Shown in pieces: positions 1 to 7,858 of a stretch of 64,000 nt of DNA (within the stretch, counting starts at the first letter, position 1; every line of letters starts with the position of its first letter). A program made the translations under genes and the position numbers. The notes beneath the pieces were generated by a model. That model did no database searches. It was not told the origin of the DNA and saw only the letters and a list, made by a program, of their open reading frames with translations. The stretch is from Desulforadius tongensis (GTDB lineage: Bacteria > Bacillota > Desulfotomaculia > Desulfotomaculales > Desulfohalotomaculaceae): assembly GCF_016907915.1 (NCBI RefSeq), contig NZ_JAFBCW010000006.1, positions 1 to 64,000 of the forward strand. Direction: 5' to 3'.

Positions 1-117
1 GTATATCCGGCGGCAGGTTTCCAGCCAGCGCAGGAGTTTGTGCTCCTGTTCCTTATTGGGGTAGATACGGAACTTGTAGTTACGGATTACCTTGGAATTG
101 AACGTATCGTTTGACAT
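1..117 (-). CDS. tnpB: TnpB (IS200/IS605 OrfB) N-terminus, cut by window edge
   Basis: Reading from an ATG at 117 leftward gives 39 codons without a stop up to the window edge. The translation contains YKFRIYPNKEQE followed by LLRWLETCRR, the characteristic N-terminus of IS200/IS605-family TnpB. TnpB proteins are RNA-guided DNA nucleases encoded by these elements (established for the family). Only the start is visible, so neither the RuvC catalytic residues nor the guide-RNA region can be assessed. The element's end-like hairpin lies just upstream of the gene (226-298). Identity as TnpB is fairly sure; whether the gene is intact is unknown. Confidence 0.75.
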   Translation of the reverse strand, partial: MSNDTFNSKVIRNYKFRIYPNKEQEHKLLRWLETCRRIY

Positions 118-225
118 CCTCGAGTTTCACCTCACCCACGGTGGACAAAAAATAACTGGGAGATTTCATAGCTTTATTCTACAGGAGGTACTAATGCAAA
201 ACAATAGTTCTCCGGAAAAACACGG

Positions 226-298
226 CCCGCCTTTCATCCCCGCCCTTTGCTCTCGCTTCGCGAGCAAGGAAAGCTCAGGACGGGGACTTCCCGGCGGG
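226..298. repeat. Large nested hairpin, probable IS200/IS605-type end
   Basis: Nested inverted repeats are visible: outer CCCGCC/GGCGGG, then CCCCG/CGGGG, then an inner GCTC..GAGC arm around TCGCTTC. The hairpin sits upstream of the truncated tnpB, where a structured transposon end would be expected. Its right half, extended to 311, is part of a 37-bp sequence found again in inverse orientation at 22863-22899. Confidence 0.45.
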
Positions 299-311
299 AA
301 AGTTAAAATCA
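275..311 (+). repeat. 37-bp repeat, copy 1 (inverse of 22863-22899)
   Basis: By eye this 37-bp stretch is identical to the reverse complement of 22863-22899. It begins TCAGGACGGGGACTTC and ends AAGTTAAAATCA. The two copies lie 22.6 kb apart and bracket the CRISPR array, nif operon and DISARM island. The likeliest origin is the shared end of a decayed insertion sequence. Confidence 0.75.
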
Positions 312-326
312 AAGGCGGTATATATT

Positions 327-506
327 ATGGAAGCAAACAAAGCTCTGGCACTATTTTTTTGTATTGCAGGAGCAATTTTAATGATTATTAGCCTTCTTTA
401 TCGCAAAGGATATTATCAAATACCTTTTATATCAGAACATAGTGAATCACAAAGAAAGCAATACACTGACATTGGTATCCTGCAATCATTATTCCTTATA
501 TCATAA
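327..506 (+). CDS. Possible small membrane protein, 59 aa
   Basis: An ATG at 327 preceded by AGGCGG opens a 59-codon frame. The translation has one strongly hydrophobic segment (about residues 7-25, LALFFCIAGAILMI) followed by a basic then polar tail (RKGYY, SQRKQY). It resembles a single-pass membrane peptide. I recognise no family. It lies between a transposon-end hairpin and the CRISPR region with no operon partners, so it may be a chance frame. Confidence 0.3.
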   Translation: MEANKALALFFCIAGAILMIISLLYRKGYYQIPFISEHSESQRKQYTDIGILQSLFLIS

Positions 507-547
507 AGAACTTTGGGATACTTATTGTTTAATTTATCAAGTTACTA

Positions 548-603
548 AAAAATGTCGTCGACCCCCGGTAGTGTAATTTTCCCGGGGGATCGACGACATT
601 TTT
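548..603. terminator. GC-rich bidirectional hairpin upstream of CRISPR leader
   Basis: The left arm 548-568 and right arm 582-603 pair over 21 bases with a single bulged A (589) and a 13-nt loop. The arms are AAAAATGTCGTCGA plus CCCCCGG and its complement. It has an A-run on one side and a T-run on the other, so it could terminate transcription in both directions. It lies 117 bp upstream of the first CRISPR repeat and could insulate the array, though a protein-binding role is also possible. Confidence 0.6.
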
Positions 604-719
604 CAGCAGCTCCAATGTATTGATATAACTGGTATGTTAGAAAAATCTAAGATGAAATGCTTGTTTTTGGCATTAGTATTGTGTAAACTAAAATGCAGAT
701 ATTAAGCGCTTTTTAATGG
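604..719 (+). promoter_or_regulatory. Probable CRISPR leader
   Basis: An AT-rich stretch without a gene directly precedes the first repeat. The far end of the array holds the degenerate repeats, so this is the leader side (inference from array polarity). No unambiguous -35/-10 pair was identified. Confidence 0.55.
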
Positions 720-1400
720 GTTTCTAGTCTACCTATGAGGAATTGAAACAATAATATTATTTAAAAATTCAATTGTTTTTTTAAGTTTCTAGTCTACCTA
801 TGAGGAATTGAAACTAACGCAGGCCACGCATAGTCAAAAAGGTGGTTATGATGTTTCTAGTCTACCTATGAGGAATTGAAACAGAATATACAACGGGCGA
901 CTCCAATATTATAATGGAGTTTCTAGTCTACCTATGAGGAATTGAAACCTAATACCATTTTGAATTCTGCACCCACACCGGCGTGTTTCTAGTCTACCTA
1001 TGAGGAATTGAAACAACGGCAGTCTTACAAAATTAAAATCTGCCACCGAGTTTCTAGTCTACCTATGAGGAATTGAAACATCATATCAAGTACTGGCTTC
1101 AACATCTCAGCAGTTGTTTCTAGTCTACCTATGAGGAATTGAAACTATCAACCAATGCGATGGAGAAAGCCGCGCCGGGTAGTTTCTAGTCTACCTATGA
1201 GGAATTGAAACACCGGCTAATTAACTTGACTAACGGACAAATTAGTCACGTTTCTAGTCTACCTATGAGGAATTGAAACTCCATCGGGGCCCTATGTGTT
1301 CTTGCCACCACTTCATTGTTTCTAGCCTACCTATGATGAATTGAAACGGCCAACAAAGAACAGACTCAAAACCAAGCAGGATGGTTTCTAGCCTGCCTAT
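720..1400 (+). CRISPR. CRISPR array, 10 full repeats plus a truncated one
   Basis: A 30-bp repeat starting GTTTCTAGTC and ending ATTGAAAC occurs at 720, 785, 853, 919, 985, 1050, 1116, 1182 and 1250. A variant copy is at 1318 (two changes) and a truncated copy at 1384-1400. Spacers are 35-38 bp and mutually different. The decayed repeats on the right put the leader on the left, so transcription runs rightward. The ATTGAAAC 3' end is typical of type I/III arrays, giving the usual 8-nt 5' handle; subtype I-B is likely from repeat resemblance, not proven. No cas gene is present in this window. Confidence 0.97.
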
Positions 1401-1653
1401 TGATTGTCAATAAAATTGGCCCACCTTATGCACATAAATTTAACCCATCCATTGAAACAAAAATAATAAAAAAACACTCTGCTGATGGGCGAAAATTTTG
1501 TCTGGATCGCTTCGCGCGGCCTTGACAAAGAAACGCCTGCAGGCTGCAGCCGGTGCAGGAAAATACGAGCAGGGCGCCGGAGATAAAGCTCTGCTCGAGC
1601 TCAAAAGAGCATGAGATTATGATTTTACCATTTTAGACAGTCGTTTGCTGCTT
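1401..1653. other. Gene-free stretch after CRISPR array
   Basis: No supported gene. The truncated last repeat is followed by 48 bp of unrelated sequence (TGATTGTCAATAAAATTGG...) and then ATTGAAAC at 1449-1456, as if the last repeat had been split. The remainder up to the nifV stop is unassigned apart from the hairpin at 1566-1597. Confidence 0.5.
1556..1597 (-). terminator. Possible terminator of nif operon
   Basis: On the minus strand CGAGCAG (1597-1591) pairs with CTGCTCG (1572-1566) and is followed by TATTTTCC. The loop is long and the T-run short, so this is a weak terminator candidate. It lies 57 bp after the nifV stop. Confidence 0.35.
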
Positions 1654-2472
1654 TTAGCCTGAAATTAGCGGTCGGTTTGCCCCGCGGGCCACGTAACGGC
1701 TCAGGGCTCGCAATACCCTGCCGTTTAAACCCAGGTCAATGCCGCAGGTTCCTTTAAGTGCCCCGGCCAGTTCTTCCAGACAGGTGTTGCCGGCCCTCTC
1801 TCCCAGTCCACCGATAGTTGTATCTATATATCGAACACCTTCCTTAACAGCCGTAAGGGAATTAGCAGTGGCCAGGCCGAAATCGTTATGCCCGTGAAAC
1901 TCAATTTCAATGGTCAGGGTCTCTTTTAAACGACCAATAACCCGGGAAAGAGAAAATGGAGTCAGAACGCCAACGGTATCGCAGTATCGCAGCCGCTCGG
2001 CACCCATTTCCTGGGCCAATAATGCAAATTCCAGTAAAAAGCTTTCATCCGCCCGGGAAGCGTCTTCCGCCCCCACTGTAACCCGGCACCCGTAGTCGGC
2101 GGCATAGCGAAGCGCCCGTTTCAAACAATCCAGCACCCACCGGCGGGATTTAACCAGTTTATAGTAAATATGAATATCGGAAACCGGAGCCGAGATATGG
2201 AGATCTTTAACCCCGCATCCCAAAGATGCCCGGATATCAGCCAGCAGCAGGCGGTTCCATGTGGACACCCTGCTTTTCAGCCCCAGGTCGGCAATGGTTT
2301 TAATAGCAGCCTGCTCCACTTCCCCCATTACGGGTATACCGGCTTCAATCTGGTATACCCCCAGCCGGTCCAGTAATTTGGCAATGGTAACTTTTTCCCT
2401 GAAGTCAAATACCACACCCGGTGCCTGTTCCCCATCTCTCAAGGTGCTGTCCACAATGTATACTTCCTGCAT
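1654..2472 (-). CDS. nifV: Homocitrate synthase NifV, short form
   Basis: The predicted product condenses acetyl-CoA with 2-oxoglutarate to homocitrate, the organic ligand of FeMo-cofactor. The 272-aa product has the DRE-TIM metallolyase signatures: STLRDGEQAPG near the N-terminus, the metal-binding FHGHNDFG, and GGLGERAGNT. The start at 2472 is chosen because GGGGGGAA precedes it and the conserved EVYIVDSTLRDG follows at once; an in-frame extension upstream lacks homology. It is about 100 residues shorter than usual NifV (roughly 370-390 aa): the catalytic barrel is present but the C-terminal region is absent, and no separate C-terminal gene is in view. Split NifV is known in Clostridium pasteurianum. 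It is the last gene of the nif operon, 17 bp after nifB. Confidence 0.88.
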   Translation of the reverse strand: MQEVYIVDSTLRDGEQAPGVVFDFREKVTIAKLLDRLGVYQIEAGIPVMGEVEQAAIKTIADLGLKSRVSTWNRLLLADIRASLGCGVKDLHISAPVSDIHIYYKLVKSRRWVLDCLKRALRYAADYGCRVTVGAEDASRADESFLLEFALLAQEMGAERLRYCDTVGVLTPFSLSRVIGRLKETLTIEIEFHGHNDFGLATANSLTAVKEGVRYIDTTIGGLGERAGNTCLEELAGALKGTCGIDLGLNGRVLRALSRYVARGANRPLISG

Positions 2473-2489
2473 ACGTCTTCCCCCCGGTT

Positions 2490-3299
2490 TTAAACAAGCA
2501 TTCCCACCGCATCGGCTCTGCACTGGCGACAGTGTTCCATTTGAGAAATAATAAAAGCAAGCTTCTGACGCGCCAGGTGTATCTCTTTCCTGGTGGGACG
2601 TTCCAGCGCTGCAAACTCCGCTTGCGGAATCAGCGGCATCACATTCATGATATATGCCCCCAGGGCTTTTACCGCCCTAGCTATGTCCGCCAGATGATTA
2701 TCGTTAACTCCGGGAATGAATACAGTATTAATCTTCACTGTCATTCCCATTTCCGCTGCCTTTTTGATTCCTGCTTTTTGGCGACGCCACAACAGCTGCG
2801 CCCCAGCGGTTCCGTAGTATACTTTATTACGGTAAGAGATGTAACCGTAAATTTTACTGCCTACCACAGGGCAAACGGCATTTACCGTCACGGTTACGGC
2901 CTTGACCCCTGTATCTTGCAGCCGCTCAAGATTATCTTCCAACATAAGACCGTTGGTGCTGATGCATTTTATCAGATGTGGATACTGTTTATGCACCAAC
3001 TCCAAAGTCTCCAAGGTTTCCGGGTTGGCCAGGGGATCCCCGGGACCGGCAATACCCACAACTCGAATACGATGATCCTTTTTCACCACCTCGGATACAC
3101 GGTCCAGCGCTTCTCCGGGTGTTAATATCCGGCTGGTTACACCGGGACGGCTTTCATTCACACAATCATAAAGCCTGGTACAATAATGACACTTTATGTT
3201 GCAGCTGGGGGCTACCGGCAGATGGATTCTGCCGAACCAGCGGGCCGCTTTCTTATCTAAACAGGGATGCTGCCTGATTACCTCCCGTAATTCTGTCAT
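2490..3299 (-). CDS. nifB: NifB, radical SAM FeMo-co core synthase
   Basis: NifB builds NifB-co, the [8Fe-9S-C] core of FeMo-cofactor, using S-adenosylmethionine chemistry. The 269-aa protein has the radical SAM cluster motif CNIKCHYC (about residues 34-41), the NifB signatures NESRPGV and GIAGPGDPLAN, and the C-terminal CRQCRADAVG. It lacks the C-terminal NifX-like domain that many NifB proteins carry; that domain is instead fused to the neighbouring NifE. It lies between nifE and nifV in the same direction with short spacings and is surely part of the nif operon. Confidence 0.95.
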   Translation of the reverse strand: MTELREVIRQHPCLDKKAARWFGRIHLPVAPSCNIKCHYCTRLYDCVNESRPGVTSRILTPGEALDRVSEVVKKDHRIRVVGIAGPGDPLANPETLETLELVHKQYPHLIKCISTNGLMLEDNLERLQDTGVKAVTVTVNAVCPVVGSKIYGYISYRNKVYYGTAGAQLLWRRQKAGIKKAAEMGMTVKINTVFIPGVNDNHLADIARAVKALGAYIMNVMPLIPQAEFAALERPTRKEIHLARQKLAFIISQMEHCRQCRADAVGMLV

Positions 3300-3320
3300 A
3301 ATTTACTGATCCTCCTTTCG

Positions 3321-4982
3321 TCACAAAACACTGGAACACCATTTCAATGCCTCGGATAAAGGCCCTTCCTTTTCCAACACCGTCAACCCGGTATTGCCCG
3401 CCTGCTTCCGGGCGCATTCTCCGGCCCGGGTACACAGCACTGCCCGGCAATCTGCCAGTAAATCTATGCGCTGCCGGACTCCGTCCCTGCCGCCGGAATC
3501 CTGATACGAAACACTCTCTTTTCCCGCAGGCCGTCTTATTTCCAGCAAACTCACACTGTTGGGAGTTAACTCAAAAATCATAAACTGCTCAGCCCTGCCG
3601 AAGTGTTGGTCAATGGTTAGGCCATTGCCGGATGCTACGGCCACCTTCAATTTAGAAACCTCCCGTCTACTCTGTGCTAATCGCCAAACCGGCGCGCCCA
3701 TTATCCCGCTTACTTCCCGGGCCAAGTTTACAAAACCGTTAAACCCGGCAAAAGGGCTCATTTCCTGTGGAAATACCAGGAACGGTACACCTAATTTATG
3801 AGCCATGTATTTTTCCTTGGTTCCCCCCACCAGGAGGTCAGGCCGGTATTTAGTTAAGAGTTCTTCCAGTTCCCGGTCGTGGGCATCATCCATTAATAAT
3901 ACACCTTCTTTAACCTTATCCCCGGCCTCCCGGTAATCCTGGCGGCAGCCAAACTGGGAGCCAGCCATTATCACTTCCATACCCAGTTCTTGAAAAGCCT
4001 TAGCCATGGAACCCATCCGGGAAGCACCGAAGAATAGGGCCACCCGCCTGCCGGCCAGCCCGGGCAAAAAAGGTTCTATCTCCCGGCGGGCTTTCTTCAC
4101 ATCCTGGGCAATTACTTTCTCAGTCTTATCTGACCCAAAAAACTCCCCAACAGCTCGCAGTGCAGCAGTGGTTTCTTCCAGGCCAAAAAACGATACTTTT
4201 AGAAACGGTATATGAAAACGATCATGCATAGCTTCAGCCAGAGCCTGCCCTGTACGGCGACAGTGGACAATATTTAATTTGGCCCGGTGAGAGTTAGCCA
4301 TGGCAGTTGTCGAAGCGCGTCCCGAAAAAGTACAAATGATATTAATTCCCAGCTGTCCCAGTAATGCCTCAATTTCTCCTAAATCACCCTGTACATCAAA
4401 CTCCCCCAGAATGTTTACCGTATTATCCAAGGGTGGTTCTTTCTTATCTCCTTTACCGATAAAATGTTCGAGCAATACATTTACGGCAATATCGTGACCG
4501 GCTGCCTGGCTGGTGCCGCAAAAGCCGGGGCAGTTCACCGGCACCACCGGTAAGCCCAAGTCCGTAGAAGCGCGATTACAAATGGCAGACAGATCCTCAC
4601 CGGTGATCCCCACCACGCAGGTAGCGTATACTATAACGGCACGTGTACCGGAAAATTGCCGAACGGCTTCGCGAATCGAATTATATAACTTATCCCCGGC
4701 CCCAAAAACAATGTCACGTTCCGCCAGGTTCGAGGAAAATATGCGGTAGTTGGTGCGCCGGACGGTGCGCCCGTAGTAGGCACACCCCACCGGGCCATGT
4801 ACCAGGTGAACCACATCGGGAATGGCGGCCAGCATCCACCGCGCCCCGTAAAAGGCACATGCCCTTTGAGAAATCACGCCCGGCAGGGTAGACCTGCCGC
4901 ATTCCGGCTTTTCCGCTGCATCCTTTTTATTTAAAACCACATGCCCACGGCGGTTGGGTAATAATTCTAAGGAAGCTGACAT
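3321..4982 (-). CDS. nifE: NifE fused to a NifX-like cofactor-binding domain
   Basis: NifE pairs with NifN to form the scaffold on which FeMo-cofactor matures. Residues to about 435 are NifD/NifE-like, with RACAFYGAR, HGPVGCAYYG and ATCVVGITGEDL holding the cluster cysteines, plus NCPGFCGTSQ. Residues from about 440 to 553 form a dinitrogenase cofactor (NifX/NafY-like) domain, VAVASGNGLTIDQHFGRAEQ. The position equivalent to the NifD TGA is an ordinary TGT Cys codon here. Start at 4982 follows GAGGGTG with good spacing. It lies after nifN, the reverse of the common nifE-nifN order. Confidence 0.92.
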   Translation of the reverse strand: MSASLELLPNRRGHVVLNKKDAAEKPECGRSTLPGVISQRACAFYGARWMLAAIPDVVHLVHGPVGCAYYGRTVRRTNYRIFSSNLAERDIVFGAGDKLYNSIREAVRQFSGTRAVIVYATCVVGITGEDLSAICNRASTDLGLPVVPVNCPGFCGTSQAAGHDIAVNVLLEHFIGKGDKKEPPLDNTVNILGEFDVQGDLGEIEALLGQLGINIICTFSGRASTTAMANSHRAKLNIVHCRRTGQALAEAMHDRFHIPFLKVSFFGLEETTAALRAVGEFFGSDKTEKVIAQDVKKARREIEPFLPGLAGRRVALFFGASRMGSMAKAFQELGMEVIMAGSQFGCRQDYREAGDKVKEGVLLMDDAHDRELEELLTKYRPDLLVGGTKEKYMAHKLGVPFLVFPQEMSPFAGFNGFVNLAREVSGIMGAPVWRLAQSRREVSKLKVAVASGNGLTIDQHFGRAEQFMIFELTPNSVSLLEIRRPAGKESVSYQDSGGRDGVRQRIDLLADCRAVLCTRAGECARKQAGNTGLTVLEKEGPLSEALKWCSSVL

Positions 4983-5001
4983 TTTAAATCACCCTCTTTA
5001 A

Positions 5002-6345
5002 TCAACTAAACTCAAGCAAACTGTTAACGATAAGGTCTAATAAGCTGAGGCTCCCGCGGTAACCTACTATAGCGCGCCGGTGATACCCTACCCTATCATA
5101 AACGGGAAAACCCAGCCGAACCACGGGAACCTTTACCTTGCGAGCAATTTCCACACCGTGGGACGGTGATAAAATGATATCCGCACGTCTTTCTTTAAGG
5201 GCTGACTCAAAGTCATAAAGGTCTCCACCCGAAATAACGACGGGATTATAGTCATATTCCCGCGCAATAACTTCCACTTCCCTTACAAATTCGTCGCTGG
5301 CGGTGCTGCTCATCACCACCGCCGGCTCCATTCCCAACTCGCAGATGAATCGGGTTGTACCGGCCACAATGTCCGGGTCTCCCACTAGGGCCGCGCGCTT
5401 CATCATAGTGTACTGGCAGGAATCAGCCATGGCGTCCAGCAGGATTCCTCGCTCCCACTCCAGCGAGGATGGTATTTCCTTACCGATCAGTTTTTTTACG
5501 CTGTCCAGGAACCGGTCCGTGTTGGCTATTCCCACCGGTAGAGGTCCCAACAGCGCGGGAATATTGAATTTCTTTTGCAGGTAGCGGGCCCCCGCACCCC
5601 CGGCGTGCCGGCAGAGGGCAATGGTTCCCAGGGAATTAGCGGCATCCGCCAGCTCTTTAACAGAAGTCCCCTCTTTTGGCAAACGGCTCATTGATATTTC
5701 CAGGGGAGTATCAAGTGTCCGCGAAATATCATATAGCACAAGGAAGGGAACATCCATTTCCACTAAAATATGTTTTATCTCTTCAATATCTCCCGGGTTA
5801 ATTATTCCGGGTATGACATTTAACTTACCATTGGAATCCTTGCCCGGCTGCACCAGGTATTCCAAAACAGCACGGGATGCATTATCGTATCCCTTAATAT
5901 GACTGCCTGCATAGCTGGGGGTATGAATGGGTACGATTTTTACCTGCTTCGAGCTAACATTTATTTTCCCGTTTAACTCTTTTTGCACTTCCCTTATTAT
6001 GGAATCAATATTATCACCGATGGTTTCACTGAGACAGGTACTGACCACACCAATAAACCGCGGGCTATAGCAAAGCAAAAGATTCTTGATACCCTCGACC
6101 AGATTCCGCCTGCCTCCGAAAACAGCCGCATCCTCGTGAAAGGATGTGGCGGCCACTTTAACCGGCTCTCTAAAATGCCGGTTAAGCAGGTAGCGTACAT
6201 AACTGCAGCAGCCCTGTGAGCCGTGCACCAGGGGCACAGCCCCCCGGATGCCCAGGAGAAGGTAGGCAGCACCCAGGGGCTGGCAAGTATGACAGGGATC
6301 TATAGTTACCACCCGCGCACCGGTTGCGGCAGCCAATTTATTCAC
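5002..6345 (-). CDS. nifN: NifN, FeMo-cofactor scaffold beta-like subunit
   Basis: A 447-aa NifK/NifN-family protein, the expected partner of NifE in the cofactor assembly scaffold. Motifs include DPCHTCQPLGA, HGSQGCCSYVRY, VSTCLSETIGDN, TPSYAGSHIKGYD and the C-terminal VGYRGSL. It is shorter and more diverged than the adjacent NifK, which supports NifN rather than a second NifK. The start is uncertain: GTG at 6345 abuts GGAGGT directly, while a TTG at 6336 has better spacing to it. It sits 20 bp after nifK. Confidence 0.85.
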   Translation of the reverse strand: MNKLAAATGARVVTIDPCHTCQPLGAAYLLLGIRGAVPLVHGSQGCCSYVRYLLNRHFREPVKVAATSFHEDAAVFGGRRNLVEGIKNLLLCYSPRFIGVVSTCLSETIGDNIDSIIREVQKELNGKINVSSKQVKIVPIHTPSYAGSHIKGYDNASRAVLEYLVQPGKDSNGKLNVIPGIINPGDIEEIKHILVEMDVPFLVLYDISRTLDTPLEISMSRLPKEGTSVKELADAANSLGTIALCRHAGGAGARYLQKKFNIPALLGPLPVGIANTDRFLDSVKKLIGKEIPSSLEWERGILLDAMADSCQYTMMKRAALVGDPDIVAGTTRFICELGMEPAVVMSSTASDEFVREVEVIAREYDYNPVVISGGDLYDFESALKERRADIILSPSHGVEIARKVKVPVVRLGFPVYDRVGYHRRAIVGYRGSLSLLDLIVNSLLEFS

Positions 6346-6367
6346 ACCTCCGGAGTAAAATAATAAT

Positions 6368-7834
6368 TTAAAGCTGCTGCGTGCGGTCGTCGGGATAACT
6401 GTAATCCAGAAGGGCGTTTACTATTTCCGCCAGCAAGAACTCGCCCCCGCGGTAACCCACCACCGGCCTCTTCTGGTAACCTACCCTGTCCCACACCATC
6501 AGCCCGACTCTAACCAGCGGCACTTCCAATTCGTTGGCAATGTCCACTCCCTTGGAATTTCCGATAATCATGTTAACCCTTATCTTTTTTAGGTGCTCTT
6601 CAAACTCAAAGAGATCCCCACCGTTGAAAATCTCGGGATTACATTGGTACTCCCGGGCAATATCCTCGATTTCTTTAGTAAAGATTTTACTGGGCGTGCC
6701 GCTCAGAACCGCCACTGGTTCCATTCCCAGTTCACAGACAAACCGGGTCACTCCCACCACAATATCCGGATCGCCGAAAACAGCCACTTTTTTCATCATG
6801 GTATGGTGGAAAGTATCGGCCATAAAATCTAACAGCAGACCCCGTTCATCTAAAAGTTGTTCAGGAACCGGTATTCCAGTTAGTTCACTAATATTTTTAA
6901 GAAAGATATCAGTATTATGCACACCTAACGGCAGGGGGCCCAAAATTGCTTTAACGCCAAATTTTCTTTCCAAGTACTGCGCCCCGAGCCCCCCTTCATG
7001 GGGGCACAGGACCACTGTCCCCAGTGAATTAGCCATGTCCTTTATCTCATCCGCCGGCGTTCCTCCCTTGGGATAACACGGTATAGACTGGGGAGGGCGC
7101 AGAGGGGCGTCAAAAACACCGGCAATATCAAACATCATTATGCTTTCCGTGCCCATTGCTTCCAACAGGTGCTTAATCTCCCGGATATCCCCGGGATTGA
7201 GCATCCCCGGTATGATATTTACCTTGTTGTTGGGAGCAGTTTTTTCCGCGGCCAGAGTCTCGATAAAGGCTCTGGCCGCCCTGTCATACCCGGCTACATG
7301 AGAACCAGCAAAACTGGGAGTGTTAATGAGAACAATTTTTGTCTGCGACGATATTTCCTCCCCCAGCTCTTCAACCAACCGTTTCCTGGCCATTTTGATA
7401 AAACTCACCATATCGTCACCGATAATTTCACTGGAGCAGGTGGTAACCACGCCTATGACGTCCGGCCGGTAGCGCACCACCAGGTTGCGAATACCTTCAA
7501 TAAAATTTTTCCGCCCGCCGAAAACTGCGGCATCTTCATGAAAAGAAGCGTTGGCAATCATATTCGGTTCCTTAAAAATGCGGCAGAATGTGTAACGAAC
7601 GTACGTCGTGCAGCCTTGGGCCCCCTGGACAAAAGGAATACCCCTGTGCACGCCCATGGTGGCGAACATGGCCCCCAGCGGCATACAAGTCCGGCAAGGA
7701 TTGATTACCACCGCCCGGTTGGCTACCCGCACCAGAGTAGGATCCCTTTCTATATATTCTTCGGTCATGGGAATTCTATCTATCTTAAGCTGGTCGTAAG
7801 TAATACCCTCTATTGGTATTTCCTGAACTCGCAT
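6368..7834 (-). CDS. nifK: Nitrogenase MoFe protein beta subunit NifK
   Basis: The beta subunit of dinitrogenase shares the P-cluster with NifD. Cluster cysteines are visible in NPCRTCMPLGA, GAQGCTTYVRY and VVTTCSSEIIGDD, all with ordinary Cys codons; the nearby TPSFAGSHVAGYD is also typical. The 488-aa length is normal. The ATG at 7834 is preferred over one seven codons upstream because AGGAGGAGGGAG lies just before it. It follows nifD by 24 bp. The intact partner subunit argues that the nif operon is under selection. Confidence 0.95.
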   Translation of the reverse strand: MRVQEIPIEGITYDQLKIDRIPMTEEYIERDPTLVRVANRAVVINPCRTCMPLGAMFATMGVHRGIPFVQGAQGCTTYVRYTFCRIFKEPNMIANASFHEDAAVFGGRKNFIEGIRNLVVRYRPDVIGVVTTCSSEIIGDDMVSFIKMARKRLVEELGEEISSQTKIVLINTPSFAGSHVAGYDRAARAFIETLAAEKTAPNNKVNIIPGMLNPGDIREIKHLLEAMGTESIMMFDIAGVFDAPLRPPQSIPCYPKGGTPADEIKDMANSLGTVVLCPHEGGLGAQYLERKFGVKAILGPLPLGVHNTDIFLKNISELTGIPVPEQLLDERGLLLDFMADTFHHTMMKKVAVFGDPDIVVGVTRFVCELGMEPVAVLSGTPSKIFTKEIEDIAREYQCNPEIFNGGDLFEFEEHLKKIRVNMIIGNSKGVDIANELEVPLVRVGLMVWDRVGYQKRPVVGYRGGEFLLAEIVNALLDYSYPDDRTQQL

Positions 7835-7858
7835 ACTCGCTCCCTCCTCCTGCAAGCA

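Noticed and set aside
92-391. 99-aa frame on the plus strand at the left edge
   Set aside because: It runs through the tnpB 5' end and the transposon hairpin, with no homology.
2421-3125. 234-aa frame on the plus strand
   Set aside because: Antisense to nifB and nifV, with no family resemblance; a shadow of the real genes.
5002-6345. A second NifK or VnfK
   Set aside because: Its shorter N-terminus, diverged motifs and pairing with NifE fit NifN better, and no second nifD is present.
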